A DNA stretch of 64,000 bases from assembly GCA_004794785.1 (NCBI GenBank), contig SJOL01006412.1:248001-312000 (forward strand), given 5' to 3'. The notes under the pieces are model-generated. The model was not told where the DNA came from. It did not search any database and saw only the letters and a program-made list of their open reading frames with translations. The position numbers were made by a program, and so were the translations under genes. Shown here in pieces: positions 12,101-22,800 of the stretch; the stretch's first letter is position 1; each line of letters begins with the position of its first letter. The DNA comes from Opisthorchis felineus. Lineage: Eukaryota > Platyhelminthes > Trematoda > Opisthorchiida > Opisthorchiidae.

Positions 12101-14759
12101 AAATTCAGAGGCTCTTCGAGCATATGCGCTGCTAGGCTAGGCCACAGAAGAGGGCAACAAATGCTCGAAACGGATAGATAGGCACTTATCGAGAACAACT
12201 AAGCGGTACAAAAAAAGTCATTACTATGGTTGGGATTTTGCGATGATGCTCACTGCGGGGAATCAAACCACCGTCAAGCAACCTTGACAACGGTATCATG
12301 TAAAGTGCGAAAAAAGATCCGTGGGAGAATAAACTAGTGCACCCTGGATAAGTGCCTGTTGGGCTCGGCGTAGCAGGGGTTCATCAGTAGGAACGTCTTG
12401 CATGTTTAAGTTACTGTTGGCACTGGGTGGCATAACAGATTGACCAGACAAGAAAGAAAGGGATAATGTAAGCTATCTTGACTTCCAAAAAGAATTTAAT
12501 TAAGTTAATCATCGCTTTCTGAGACGAAAATGAGAGCGTCTGGTGTAATAAAAAGGTATATGACTGGGCGGATTGTCTAGGTAGCAAGATCCTCTGGCAA
12601 AACCCCTAAGTTTTCATACACGGCACATCGCTTGGATGAGGAAGCGAGCCTAAGGTTCGGGTCATCAATGTCGGAAAAAAGGTGAAAACCAAGACCCGTA
12701 TATTGTAGATGATTTGACTTTTAACCCATGAGCATAGTATGCCGTCAAAAATTCAAGGGCTTGTAAGGCCATTCCACCCTAAGGAGAGCGGATGCCCGTA
12801 GGTATCCCAATGTGAAGATATCTTTATACAGTGTTGTATTCCGCTCTTATTTGACGCGTCGCACCCATACATAGTATTTACATTTAAAGAAGTAAGCTAC
12901 GCGGCTAAATACGGTATGAAGGATGGTGAGCGGATATGCAGCACCCGACAACTGTTGTACACGATCCCACATCACTATCTGCAACGCAGTCTTCTTCAAA
13001 CCCTCAACTAGTTTTTTCGTATTAGTATTGTCACAGCCCACAATGGTCACTCAGGGGAATTTTTTTGATTTGCCAACGATGCTGCACGCTTTCCGGACCC
13101 AGAAAGATCAGACGAAACTCAACGGTTCTGCTCATCCTTTATTCCTCTGTTTGTCCTTAATGGCCTGAGCTGATTCAACCAAGATGTCAATAAGCCAAAG
13201 AATGAGATCCTATGCTAGTGTCATGACCGAAAAACAGTCAAATTTTACGCTTGCGGCTCGCGCTTTCTTCACCGGTGCACTCCCGTCCTCCTGTGTCTCT
13301 TATGCTGGTTTCTTATACGAATATCTTTAATAAAATTACTTGCTTTACCTGTAGTGGGCTTTATGTTTCCGGCTTTAATCCTGCACTTTCGACATGTTCC
13401 GCCCCTTGCTTCACTTATTTGCCCGCGATGACGCTTTAGCACCAGGCGATAGTAACACTTCAACCTTTCCAGTAACCCTGACCACTGATGTTCTACTTTC
13501 CTCTGCATTACGGCATTTGTTTTCTGCCAACATATTCCAGGTTCACTTCGAAGAAATTCTCACTTATTTCACTCTGACCAACTTTTGCTTGTACCTGCGT
13601 TAGCCAGTACCCAGCTTCCCAAAGTCTCAATTTCTGCAGCCGTCATCACTATCAGTTAAAAGCGCGAGGTTGCGATTTTGGCCTGCCCCAAGCAAACGGA
13701 TTCTATCATCACAGGTCTCTAAAGCAATCCATGGCTTCTGTTTGTGTATTAGGATTTCATTGTATGTGTGGTAAAAACGGCTATGACATTCAAGTGGACA
13801 GTGACGTTGAAAGACGATTGGTTGAAAGAACTTTATGAAACACGGGGCAGGTGCTGAAGTGGCGAGTGAGGATTAGGATTAGTCGCATAGCCTCACTCGA
13901 AGACAAATAGGAAAACGGATGTGTTTTACGTTGATAGAGACAGATATAGCCATGTCGTCTAGAAATGAACTCAGCAGTGTGTGACCATATACAAGGACAC
14001 TGTTTGGGCGGGCATCACAAATGTGGACTGCAACTGCCACATGGCAGAATAGTAGTTGACCAAAGAAGCATGATTCTCCAGAGCGCAGTGACGAACACGG
14101 GCGGAAATGGGATCATAAGCTCAGCTTCCAATCATGCACGTTTCAAATAAAGGCAAAATTAGGAACAAGCCACTCTCCTTTCTTTGAAAACCCAAGAGGG
14201 AAGCAAGTCTGATGACCTGGTGGATTCGACATTCTAAACGACCTTCGTTAAGCCTGAGCCATCCTGCTGGATCTGATTTAAAGTCAAAACTTGACCTGCT
14301 CCAAACACACACTCGACCTTGTCCCGTCTCATACAGGATCTGGAAAGCTTGTGGATCTGCGGTCTGCCTAGCCGTCTTAGACCTGACGGTGTCAGCCGTA
14401 GAAACCTCTTGGGGTGTATATCCAGCCCCGTGCCTTTAAACTCAAGTATTTATTTATCCTTACATCCACCGGTGAATCTCCTTCCTCTGAGGGGCAGGTG
14501 TTTGTTCGCCCAATATATGGAGATAGCGACCGGCATTGTCATGACGCGTATGTATCGCTTTTAAAGAAATTCATTACCAGTAGGCCCGTGGGGGCTCTCG
14601 ATTTGTGCAATCCTTCCAAATTTCAAACTACCAGCCACGTTAACTTAGTTTCCTGAAACGCCCATTCTGTTAAACACGCCAGGTATAACGTTTGGTGACA
14701 TCAAGATAGCGGCGCGAAAACAACCAAGAGATAGATCGCTTCCTCTACGTTTCAAAAGC

Positions 14760-15342
14760 ATGTGACATGATCCAGAATGTAGCTTGCCAGAGCGAGGCCT
14801 TACATAAATAGGCATCTCAAAGTGCTTTGAACTGGGATCTTGAAGAAGCGTGAATAACCGTCAAAGGAAAATTATTCCACGCGCCGACTACCCGAAAAGA
14901 GAAAAAGCGTGACCTGATAAATGTGCACTCCGAGTTTGAAAATCTCCTTACCACGTCCCCGTAGTTTAGTAGTTGGGTCAACGGTGGAAAACCTGCTGGC
15001 CAAACGTCGTCCAAACAGGCCACACGTAAGTGATAAGCCTCTTTGGAGGCCTAGATACTCCAGAGAGAATAGGCCTAGTACTTCGAGATGCCTCTCATAA
15101 TCAACGGATTTAAAGCCATCAACGATGTTTGTAGCAGCTTGTTGGACAGGCTCAATGAGGATTACGCCTTTCTTTTGTGCAGTATAAACAATTTTGTCGG
15201 TATATTTGAGAAGCGGTCTAACGTAGGCCTTACAGGGTATCTGGAATTTCATGCGAGTAATACGGCGGAAGGTTTGCCGAATCATCTGTAAAACGGCGAT
15301 TGTTTTTTGGGCCGACTTTTCATGGTGCATTGAGAAAGACAT
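14760..15342 (-). pseudogene. C-terminal region of the CR1-like RT
   Basis: The open stretch 15342-14872 (156 residues) carries a typical CR1/jockey C-terminal pattern. MIRQTFRRITRM is followed by YVRPLLKY (usually YVRPHLEY), the PVQQAATNIV block, a YERHLEVLGLFSLEYLGLQRG block and RGRGKEIFKLG. The end continues in another frame (15023-14817), with the SFRVVGAWNNFP block, then CKASLWQATFW near 14780. One frameshift lies at about 14900-14920. This region has no catalytic role but is a reliable clade marker. Confidence 0.8.
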
Positions 15343-15379
15343 GTTTGAAAATAGCTAGGTACCTAAATCCTCTTTGGTA

Positions 15380-16150
15380 TCCGTATCCGTAATGTCTTCT
15401 GATCCAATCTCACCATGCACAAAAAAGGAGTTCGCTGAGTCTCCTTCGAATAATATATGGGTACAATTTTCGTCATTCAGAGGAAGACACCAGTCCAGAG
15501 ACCACTACTTTTCAGCGCCTACGTTCATTTGGAGGGCGCTGGCGTTGGAACCCCGGGATTTTAAGTCGGCCACAAAAAGTGGACGTGGACTTAAAAAACA
15601 TCTGAAAGATCGTTGGCGAAGATCGGAAACAGGAGTGGTCCCAAAACGGAGCCTTGAAAAACTCCAACGGAGACCGGTGCCAAAGAAGGGTTGACCGAGC
15701 CTACTTTCGCTCTGAATGTACAGTCTGATAGGACCTTCTTAACCCAGCGTAGAATTTTATCTTTAACTCCACAAGACCCGAGTGTCTAGAGCAACCGAAC
15801 GGGTGGGTCTTGATCGAACGCTTTTGAGAAGTATAAAATTATGGCATCAGAGTTGGCTTGGGTTAAGCCGTCCAAAATACGAGCATGTTCCTCACGCAAG
15901 AACAGTTCTCAGGAATCCGTGTTGCGCTACAGATAGTAAGTTGTTGGCATCGATGTAATTTACGGTGACCCACATCAGAATGTGTTTCACAACCTTGTGC
16001 GGTGTTTGTGAGTCTAAGAGGCTTGTAGCTGCCAGGCGATAAACGGTCACCATTTTCGTAGGTTGGTGCGGCACTCGCTTCCTTCCAGGCAGGAGACATT
16101 TTGACTTTGTTCAACAACTGGTAAAAAATCAAGTATAACTGGTTCGCCAA
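15380..16150 (-). pseudogene. reverse transcriptase core fragments of the CR1-like element
   Basis: The minus-strand frame at 16150-15863 gives LYLIFYQLLNKVKMSPAWKE followed by GDRLSPGSYKPLRLTN, matching the conserved RT blocks that include the NYRPI-like motif. Further along, around 15690-15560, the minus strand reads the GSVLGPLLF-like block and an FVAD-L-KI block in shifted frames; the latter corresponds to the YADD active site. At least two frame changes lie between these blocks. The order and spacing fit a CR1-type RT. Confidence 0.7.
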
Positions 16151-16895
16151 TGTGAGTGACGTCCCGCTCAGGATAATTGGATGGACTCATCAGGCCGCAA
16201 CGCGTTGAAGTGGTTCGCTTTTAGCAAGATTTGGCGGACATTCTACATCGTAAAGACCAAATTGAGCAGAGGCCGTTCGTAGACGATGTTTGCCAGGACT
16301 GGATGTGATGGGAACATTGAGGCAGAATACAAGCCTGCATGGTGTTTTCTGCAGGCTTCAGATACCGCTATCGGGTCACTCGCGGGCTCCCCGTTTCTGT
16401 CTCCCAAATGTTCGAGGGTTGGCTTGTTTCTTGGGCGCTGCCTTGTTTAATTAAATAGTTCTTTTCGTTTTTCTGGGCAAGGTTTATCATCATTGTTTTC
16501 TTATTTTCCATTGGCAAATTTCCGATGTACAGCAATTTTTCATTTCTGGAAACGCCAGCTCATCTTCTGTCTCTCCTGTAATTGTCCTTCCAAAGAATAG
16601 CTCGTACCTCATTTTCAGAAGATAAAAAATCCTTTTGGCTAGCTTTTGATGCGTTTATCTGTTCTCTAATTTCTTCAAGACGAACACTGTATTAGCCTTG
16701 GGAGTATTCTGGACAATCATCCTGTATGTCTTTCTAACTGAAGTAAGTCACACTTTAGGCTGTTAATGGAGACACCCATCTCTGAAAAGTCGGCACGGTA
16801 GGAATTTCGAACCCACGTTTGGGCTTCTATGGCCTAGCAGCAGATAAAACCAAAGACTACTACACAGTGGTTTCTATGTCCCAGTGGAGCATTAA

Positions 16896-17528
16896 TTAAT
16901 ACCTGATCAGTGAAGTGTCCCCCGTTGGAGATAGCCAAATCAAGCAAGCATGGTGGTTCGCCCACGCGAAATGCTGAGTCCAAGCACTCTGTTCATTGAC
17001 TTTGGTCGGCGCAGATGCAAAATGCCCAATAGACTTGATGCGCTGGAACTCCTTCCAGGAGGCCTTGGAGGCGTTAAAATTACCCGCCCGCAAGAGAGGT
17101 GAAGAGTGATAAATGTACGGGGAACAGGTCACCTTTTGGCGGACTTGAGAGGCGACGGTTGACTACGCTGGGAGAATGAAAATCGGTCCCACAGCGGGCG
17201 TTGAATCCTCAATGCATCAAAAAAGGTGGAGGATTGATGTTGAAGGGGACAGTGGGGATAAGAAAGGACAAAGTTAGGCGTAGAGCAACTTTATCTGCTA
17301 CCTGCGTTTTGAATGAGCCCGAAAAATGAAGTAGCCGTTCATCGAGGTTTCAGGGTCAGCGAAATCTGGTGTGAGCCATGATTCTGCAAGTGCGATTACG
17401 GACAGACGTTTAGGGCATGCCGAATGTTGAATACGCCGAAGTCTGTTAAGAACGCCTAAACGGTTTTTGAGCAAGCACCTCAACATTGTCTCTGCTGCGC
17501 CAGAAGGTAAGGAGCAAAGAGGTTTCAA
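16896..17528 (-). pseudogene. APE endonuclease fragments of the CR1-like element
   Basis: This domain would nick target DNA to prime reverse transcription. The first fragment (17528-17298) ends in the N-terminal half of the endonuclease: SVIALAESWLTPDF corresponds to the conserved ETWL block, with Ala-Glu-Ser replacing the usual Thr-Glu-Thr. The second (17132-16896) contains AGNFNASKASW, the equivalent of the catalytic GDFN block with Asp changed to Asn, followed by SAWTQH and LIWLSPT. Stop codons separate the two fragments. Loss of the catalytic Asp and the broken frame make it inactive. Confidence 0.75.
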
Positions 17529-17840
17529 ATCGAAGATGTTAGCAGATTCAATATTCCCACGCCGGGTTTGAGTTCAAGGCCTCAGAGGAGCCTCTGTGGT
17601 TTACTTGTCTGCTTTGTGTCTTGGTGCTTCAAAATCATGCCGTTCTTTAATTGGACTAGGTCCTTCGGAGTCTGGCTTGTGCAAACGCTTTGTTTTTGCG
17701 AGACAGTTTTTCCCTTCGTGGTGCAAAATTTCGATGGTTGCTACTTGTGTCTCTTGCGATGCCAACTTTTGGGCGCCCGGGTTCACTGTGGTTCGGCTTG
17801 GCTTTTGGCTTCCAGGTGTGGTTTGGGAACCCAAGGTATC

Positions 17841-20800
17841 TCAGTGAGGTCCTGTTGGCTCACATGTACGTTGGATGGCACCACAGAGGAGCACCGCTTT
17901 TGGAGCCACCCTCAAAGAGACTGGTTCTTACAGCGGACTGCACCTTGAATTCAATAAGCTGCTGTTTGATTGGGCGGGGTTTATGTGAATTATTCGACAG
18001 CGGTCACTTTCCCTTTCTCTGTCGCCTGCGATCAACATGGTCAACTTAATGTACGTGGGGTTTCTAGGTTCATACATTCGGTAACAAAAATATCACAATA
18101 TTCTCCTTTCTATCTTTTGCTTCTGCTTTTATTAAACCCATGCCTTCTCCATTTCACCTTCCGCGATGGAACGTTGTAGACTATCGTGGCTTCCCTGGCT
18201 AAATCGTAATGAGAATCTACTTATTAGTACCGTCCCTCCGTAAGTTGACTTACCTGGCGGGGTTTTCCGCCCATAACTCTTCCCTCCTCGATGACAAAAC
18301 CCATCTGACTATGTTTTCTGCGCCCACCCCAAATCCAATCTTATGGTGAATTCCTCATTCTTCCTCAAAGTCTACAAATGCATAGCAATATTATTAAAGT
18401 TTTATTCAGTGGTTCGTATTACGGCCACACGGGCTCATATTCTCCAGGATTGGCCGCATTCTTTATCAAACTCCACAAAAACGATATACTTGTTCTTTCG
18501 TCCTACGTTCTAATAGAAAAACCGGAAGGGTATTCCCGCCTAAATCCTCTCTCTGGTTAGACATTCTCTTAAAATTGCAGTCCCTAATGAAGAACCAATT
18601 TCGCAATGCAATTGACTTCCTCACAATCCTTATATATCACACTCTGCAGATAGTGCGTTTACTGTCCAGACAGGCATCATTTATGACTGTATTAAGTGCA
18701 CATACAGTTTTCTCTCACGCTTCTTCTGCCCATCACGTGTAGCAACGCAAGATTACACTTCTTATTTAGTTAATGCACAAATCCGACTCCGCGCGCTAGT
18801 CTTGACAACACTAGCCGGGTGTCTTGATTTCGAGCTGGCGTATGTACTCATTATACTCACTTCAGAGAATTTGTGTCAGAGAGGCTAGAGATCTGACAGT
18901 CACTATCGGATTGTTTGGAAGATGTTGGGGAGATCCCTCTCACCTTTTGACCGCCAAAATCTGTGACCATCTTTTTGTCGACAGAAGGGCTCTGTTTTCT
19001 TCGTGCTTTGCCCTCGTTAAATTTTGGTTGCGCTTTCGCGAACTGTTTTGACAAGAGATTTGTCTTAAGGGCATCCAAATTACGAACGTGGAAATATGGA
19101 CTCCTTTATTTCCCTCGAGTTAAGAATCAGATATGAGGTCATAGACCTCAGTCTACATGATAATAAATTCTACAGTCTAAAAGAAAAAACAGTGACCTTG
19201 TGGTGCGGCCTGATATTTGCACTAGTCATGCGGATACTTGAGCCTAAGGCAGGTGCACTCCAAGGCAAGCCAACAAAAAGCAAGCAAATCTACAATAACC
19301 GCTTCGTATATCATACTCCTCGAAACGTGCCTCCTATCCGTTAGCAGAAGAAGAATGCTTTGTGTTTTGCGTACTATGCTGGGATATCTTCTGCTTTCTG
19401 CAGCCAACGGCAACATTAAATGCGCACGTTGAAGCAAGAAACTTGGCCACCTGGCAAGTACGGTGAGATTAACCGCGATCCAACCCCAAACTAGGAAGGT
19501 TATAAAACACCCTGTTTAAAGGTGGAGACCGATCATTCCTCGATCCTACCTACCTGTCACTACGCTTCCAATTCGCCAAAACGCTGAAGAAGCCAGTCAC
19601 ATAAGCGCTGAACACACTCATCAAAAAACTCAAACGCATACCATCACACGGTTTTGAAAAGTGATATCCCTTTACTCCAACCCGTGGTGATGACTCAGCC
19701 ACCTTCAGAGAAATCATATCCATGGAACATTCTAAATCCTTCAACAAAGTCGGCCATATCGTACCCAACATAGATTACGTGAGATACGGTTTGCATGCAT
19801 ACACTCAATTATTTTTGGGAGGTATCACTTTGATAGGTCCTTCACTGCAGTTGCGGATAATGCATGTTTCGACTCATACAGATTGCAAAGAAGTGTCTGG
19901 AGCCCCTCTCTCTTTACAGTTGGCATCACTCCAATAACCCAGTTCCGGCCGAAAGCTTGCGCAGACAACGATATGGAGCGGAGAGACTCCCTTTTCAAAT
20001 GTTACAAGTATCTTGAATGCAACCCTGAGTACTCACCTTTCGGGAGCACACAAAACAACCCCGTTTTAACTCCTGTAAATGCAGACCAAATTAAGAACGG
20101 TAAGCCGTCAAAACGTCCCCAGCAAACATGCTGTCTCTGCGGAAAAGCAAGGGACATGGGCATTCACAGTAATTGTAACCCGATTTCAGCGAGGAACACT
20201 CAATTGACGATCAAACTGCCAAAAAGCTCCGGCTCTCCGGACGAGACCTCACGCAAAATCATTCAAGTTATTTGTATAGGGTTTAGCAAACCTCTGGTTC
20301 GACTGAACACGCGGGCCTTTGTTCTATCTGAAATGGTGCGGCGTAAAGCTACGACAAATGGAGATATTCGAAAAGTTTTGTGAAAGCAGGTTAAATCACA
20401 TGATTCTGACCAGTCTTGAATACCCCAGGCCCTTTGGCAACCTAGTTTTGGTGCAAGCACCTTGCATGATACCCACTGGCCATACGGATCTTTAGTTTTT
20501 CCACGCCCATACACTCGACTAGGACCGACTGCCAGCAGCTGGATCTGAATGAGCCATATGGTCTATCAAGAAAAGGCTAAAGCTAGGGTAGCGAAAATCC
20601 CTTCTCCGCCAGAATTATGCTGGCTGAGTGTCTGGTAATTAGGAAGTACGCTAGCCTTCATCCCCCTTGATAGCCTCAAACGCCAACAACCTGCAGTGAC
20701 AAACTGCAGTAAACTATGTCAGAGCGATAAAGTAGAATCCTACCGAAATCCAAACGCATAGCCAGATAAAGTTATGCATACACATTTGCTGACATTCCGG

Positions 20801-21771
20801 CGGCTCTGCGTTGTGTTTCCAACTTCGGGCAACTACATGAGTATCTCTCTTAGATCCGCATTTATACTGTTTCCATTGTACCAAATAATCAGTCCAAAGG
20901 AAAAAATGAAAAGGAACGGGGAAGGAAGCCGAAAATAAAAAAGAGGCGAAAATAAAAAATGAGAAATGGAAAACAATTGTAGGAGAATCGGGAAGCCTGT
21001 TCGTTAGACTCGCGCCCGTGTGCCTACTGGTGAATTCCGGTAGTTGCATCCTGCAGAAAGTCACTTGTCCTGCTGCAAACCTCTCAAGTTCGACGTTCCA
21101 ACCTGCCTACCGGATCTGCTCGCCCAACCTTTCCGAATTTCCCGACGGTCGAAATTTAGTGCACATTAGTGTGCTCGCAATAAGTCCGTGAACTGAACTG
21201 GAGTCAGCTCATACTGTTACAAGTGAACTTCCTAGGGTGCCTTTTCAATTTTTGGCCAGGTTGTTTCCGTTTCAACCGATCCTATGACGTGCGCACCAAA
21301 TTTGTTTGACACTGTAATCTGAACCGAGAGAGCTTCGCATCTGACGGCACTTATACAAGGCCACAAAATCTCCCCAGAAAGTAGGGGTTATAGTAAAATT
21401 TGTTACCGCGTACACAAGGTCTTGTTTGGGCGCGAATTTACATTTTTAATGACCGCCAGGGCTCAGCATGATGTTTCGAAGAGGATGGTGGGAGATTCTG
21501 TGGAGAAGTTGTCTTCTTCACGTGTTTCCTCCTGTAGTGGATTTGGTAATATCTTCAGAGAGAACATGAACGATAATTATGCTGTCTTTGTCCCCGGAAA
21601 CTCGGAAATTTTCAGCCATTCGCGGTCTGTATAGAAAACGTACCCTGTCACCGCAGCAGTCGTTCCACCAGACAGACCCAAGGAATTCATCGTGACTATA
21701 GAGTTTGCCGGATTTTGCTATGTTGATCAGCACAAGCTGTATCGGGTGGATGGCAAGGATTCATCTTCATC
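17841..21771. other. stretch without a recognised gene
   Basis: No protein family, RNA gene or transposon domain could be recognised on either strand. Open frames are short. The longest (19883-20383 plus, 166 codons) has no recognisable motif. A pyrimidine-rich block lies near 18090-18190. Confidence 0.5.
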
Positions 21772-22168
21772 AACTATTACAGCCAAACGATACCCTTGAG
21801 TGACGCGCATTACCAGAACTTCCGGGAAGGCAAAACTAAGTCGAAGCTGGGTTTCTATAGGGTACAAGTTTTGTAAGATAAATTAACAAAATACACAAAT
21901 CTCGACGGTAGATACTGGTCCACAACAAATTGTCCAATCGGATATAAAAGTACAAACCGAATGAACAAAAAGGCCCCCACGTGAGACAGTCACACGTGCA
22001 TGAGGTCGGTCACAATATAACTGGATGAACTCAAGGTGAAGTGAGTGAAGTGGTGGGGACAAACAAACGCCAGTTTATGCGCACGCAAAAACACGAAGGT
22101 GGACAGGGGGTTACAAGTAAGGACAAAATAAACGTGGAAAATTTCAAATAGCAAAGTCATTGACGTAC
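21772..22168 (+). repeat. unnamed ~395-bp dispersed repeat, copy A
   Basis: This segment aligns end to end with the reverse complement of 29188-29582. Shared landmarks in order include AAACGAT, GAGTGACGCG, TACCAGAAC, GTGAGACAGTCACACGTGC, GGTCGG, GACAAACAAACG, GGTTACAAGTA, and TTTCAAAT followed by CAAAGT. It encodes no protein and I see no tRNA boxes, so it is a non-autonomous element of uncertain class. Its ends here are inferred from the other copy; a target duplication around this copy is not clear. Confidence 0.7.
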
Positions 22169-22269
22169 ATTAATAGTTTCGGGGAAAGAATGGGAATGCG
22201 AACAGCGCGATCAGACATTACAATAGGATGGCCAGCACTTTGTGGTTCTGGCACAAATTCAGCATATTG

Positions 22270-22800
22270 GGGTCTTTTTGGGCACTCGGTTGTGCAATGG
22301 GGGTTTCCATTGAAGACTGTGTCCAGCACGAGAACCTGCGTCGGTCAAACATGCATTACGCATGCACGCCATTTGCCGAAGACAGTGTTGTTTTCCATGC
22401 TCAACTCAAAGTGGCAAAAGCGAATGGTGGCCAGCCTTTGACCTGGCATAGGTATGTGAAATAATCTTTGAAAAGCCTGGGTACTGTCGATAATATTCGC
22501 ATTTGAGGATGGGAACCACGTGATTCCCAATGTGCCTGGATGAGGATGCCGCAAGATATAACCGCTAGTCGATGTCAGTGGCATTACCGTTGTCAGTTTC
22601 TTTCCAGATTACCTAAGTGTGGGTCTGGATATGTGCGCGCCCTAAAATGATTTTACTATACTGACGCCGAATCCCTTTCCCGGCTTTTCTTATTCTTTTC
22701 TCCACAACAATGCTTTCAAATAAATCACATTTGTGGGGCAACGAACCATCAGTGTTAACACTGATGTCGTGCTGTTGACTATGAGGATGATGTAGATGAG
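22270..22800 (+). mobile_element. 3'-end fragment of the RTE-1 LINE
   Basis: Shifted frames match the C-terminal end of the RTE-1 protein seen at 56538-57278: GVSIEDCVQHENLR corresponds to GTSIEECVQHQKLR, then GGQPLTWHR, GWEPRDSQCAW and SRCQWHYRCQFLSRLPK. After the stop, the 3' UTR landmarks of RTE-1 follow (TTTCTCCACAACAATGCTTTC, CAGTGTTAACACTGATG). The segment ends in GATG-type short repeats at 22780-22800, as RTE-clade elements commonly do. It is 5'-truncated and carries several stops. Confidence 0.8.

Larger units (their letters stand above)
1391..14750. other. long stretch without a recognised gene or element
   Basis: I read this stretch on both strands and recognised no protein family, rRNA, tRNA or known transposon domain. 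Open frames are short (mostly under 110 codons; the longest, 10934-11440 on the plus strand, has 168) and have the composition of chance frames. It is AT-leaning with many A/T runs. Two weak exon-like places (2510-2853 and about 8950-9139) are listed separately. A tRNA-like box B (GGTTCGAGTCC) occurs on the minus strand near 1512-1535, but no matching box A is evident. It is best read as intergenic or intronic DNA. Confidence 0.6.
14755..17840 (-). mobile_element. CR1-clade non-LTR retrotransposon, decayed but nearly full-length
   Basis: Read on the minus strand, the domains appear in LINE order. A Lys/Pro-rich upstream segment lies at 17834-17601. An APE-type endonuclease follows at 17528-16896, reverse transcriptase at 16150-15380, and the CR1-type C-terminal region at 15342-14760. 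Each piece is recognisable but in a different frame, with stops and frameshifts throughout, so it is a dead copy. It resembles the CR1-like families known from schistosomes (SR1-type), although no clade tree was run. No poly(A) tail or microsatellite end is evident below 14755. The stretch 16150-16900, where the end of the endonuclease and start of RT should lie, is too degraded to read. Confidence 0.8.

Noticed and set aside
16795..16870. tRNA-like sequence on the minus strand (GGTTCGAAATTCC)
   Set aside because: Only a box B-like stretch is present inside the CR1-like element; no box A or cloverleaf could be drawn.
17568..17948. 126-codon Cys/Trp-rich plus frame
   Set aside because: Mostly antisense to the upstream part of the CR1-like element; biased composition reflects that strand.
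22740..22800. CRISPR-like or satellite array
   Set aside because: The GATG repeats are the short 3' tail of an RTE element; no spacer-repeat structure is present anywhere in the window.
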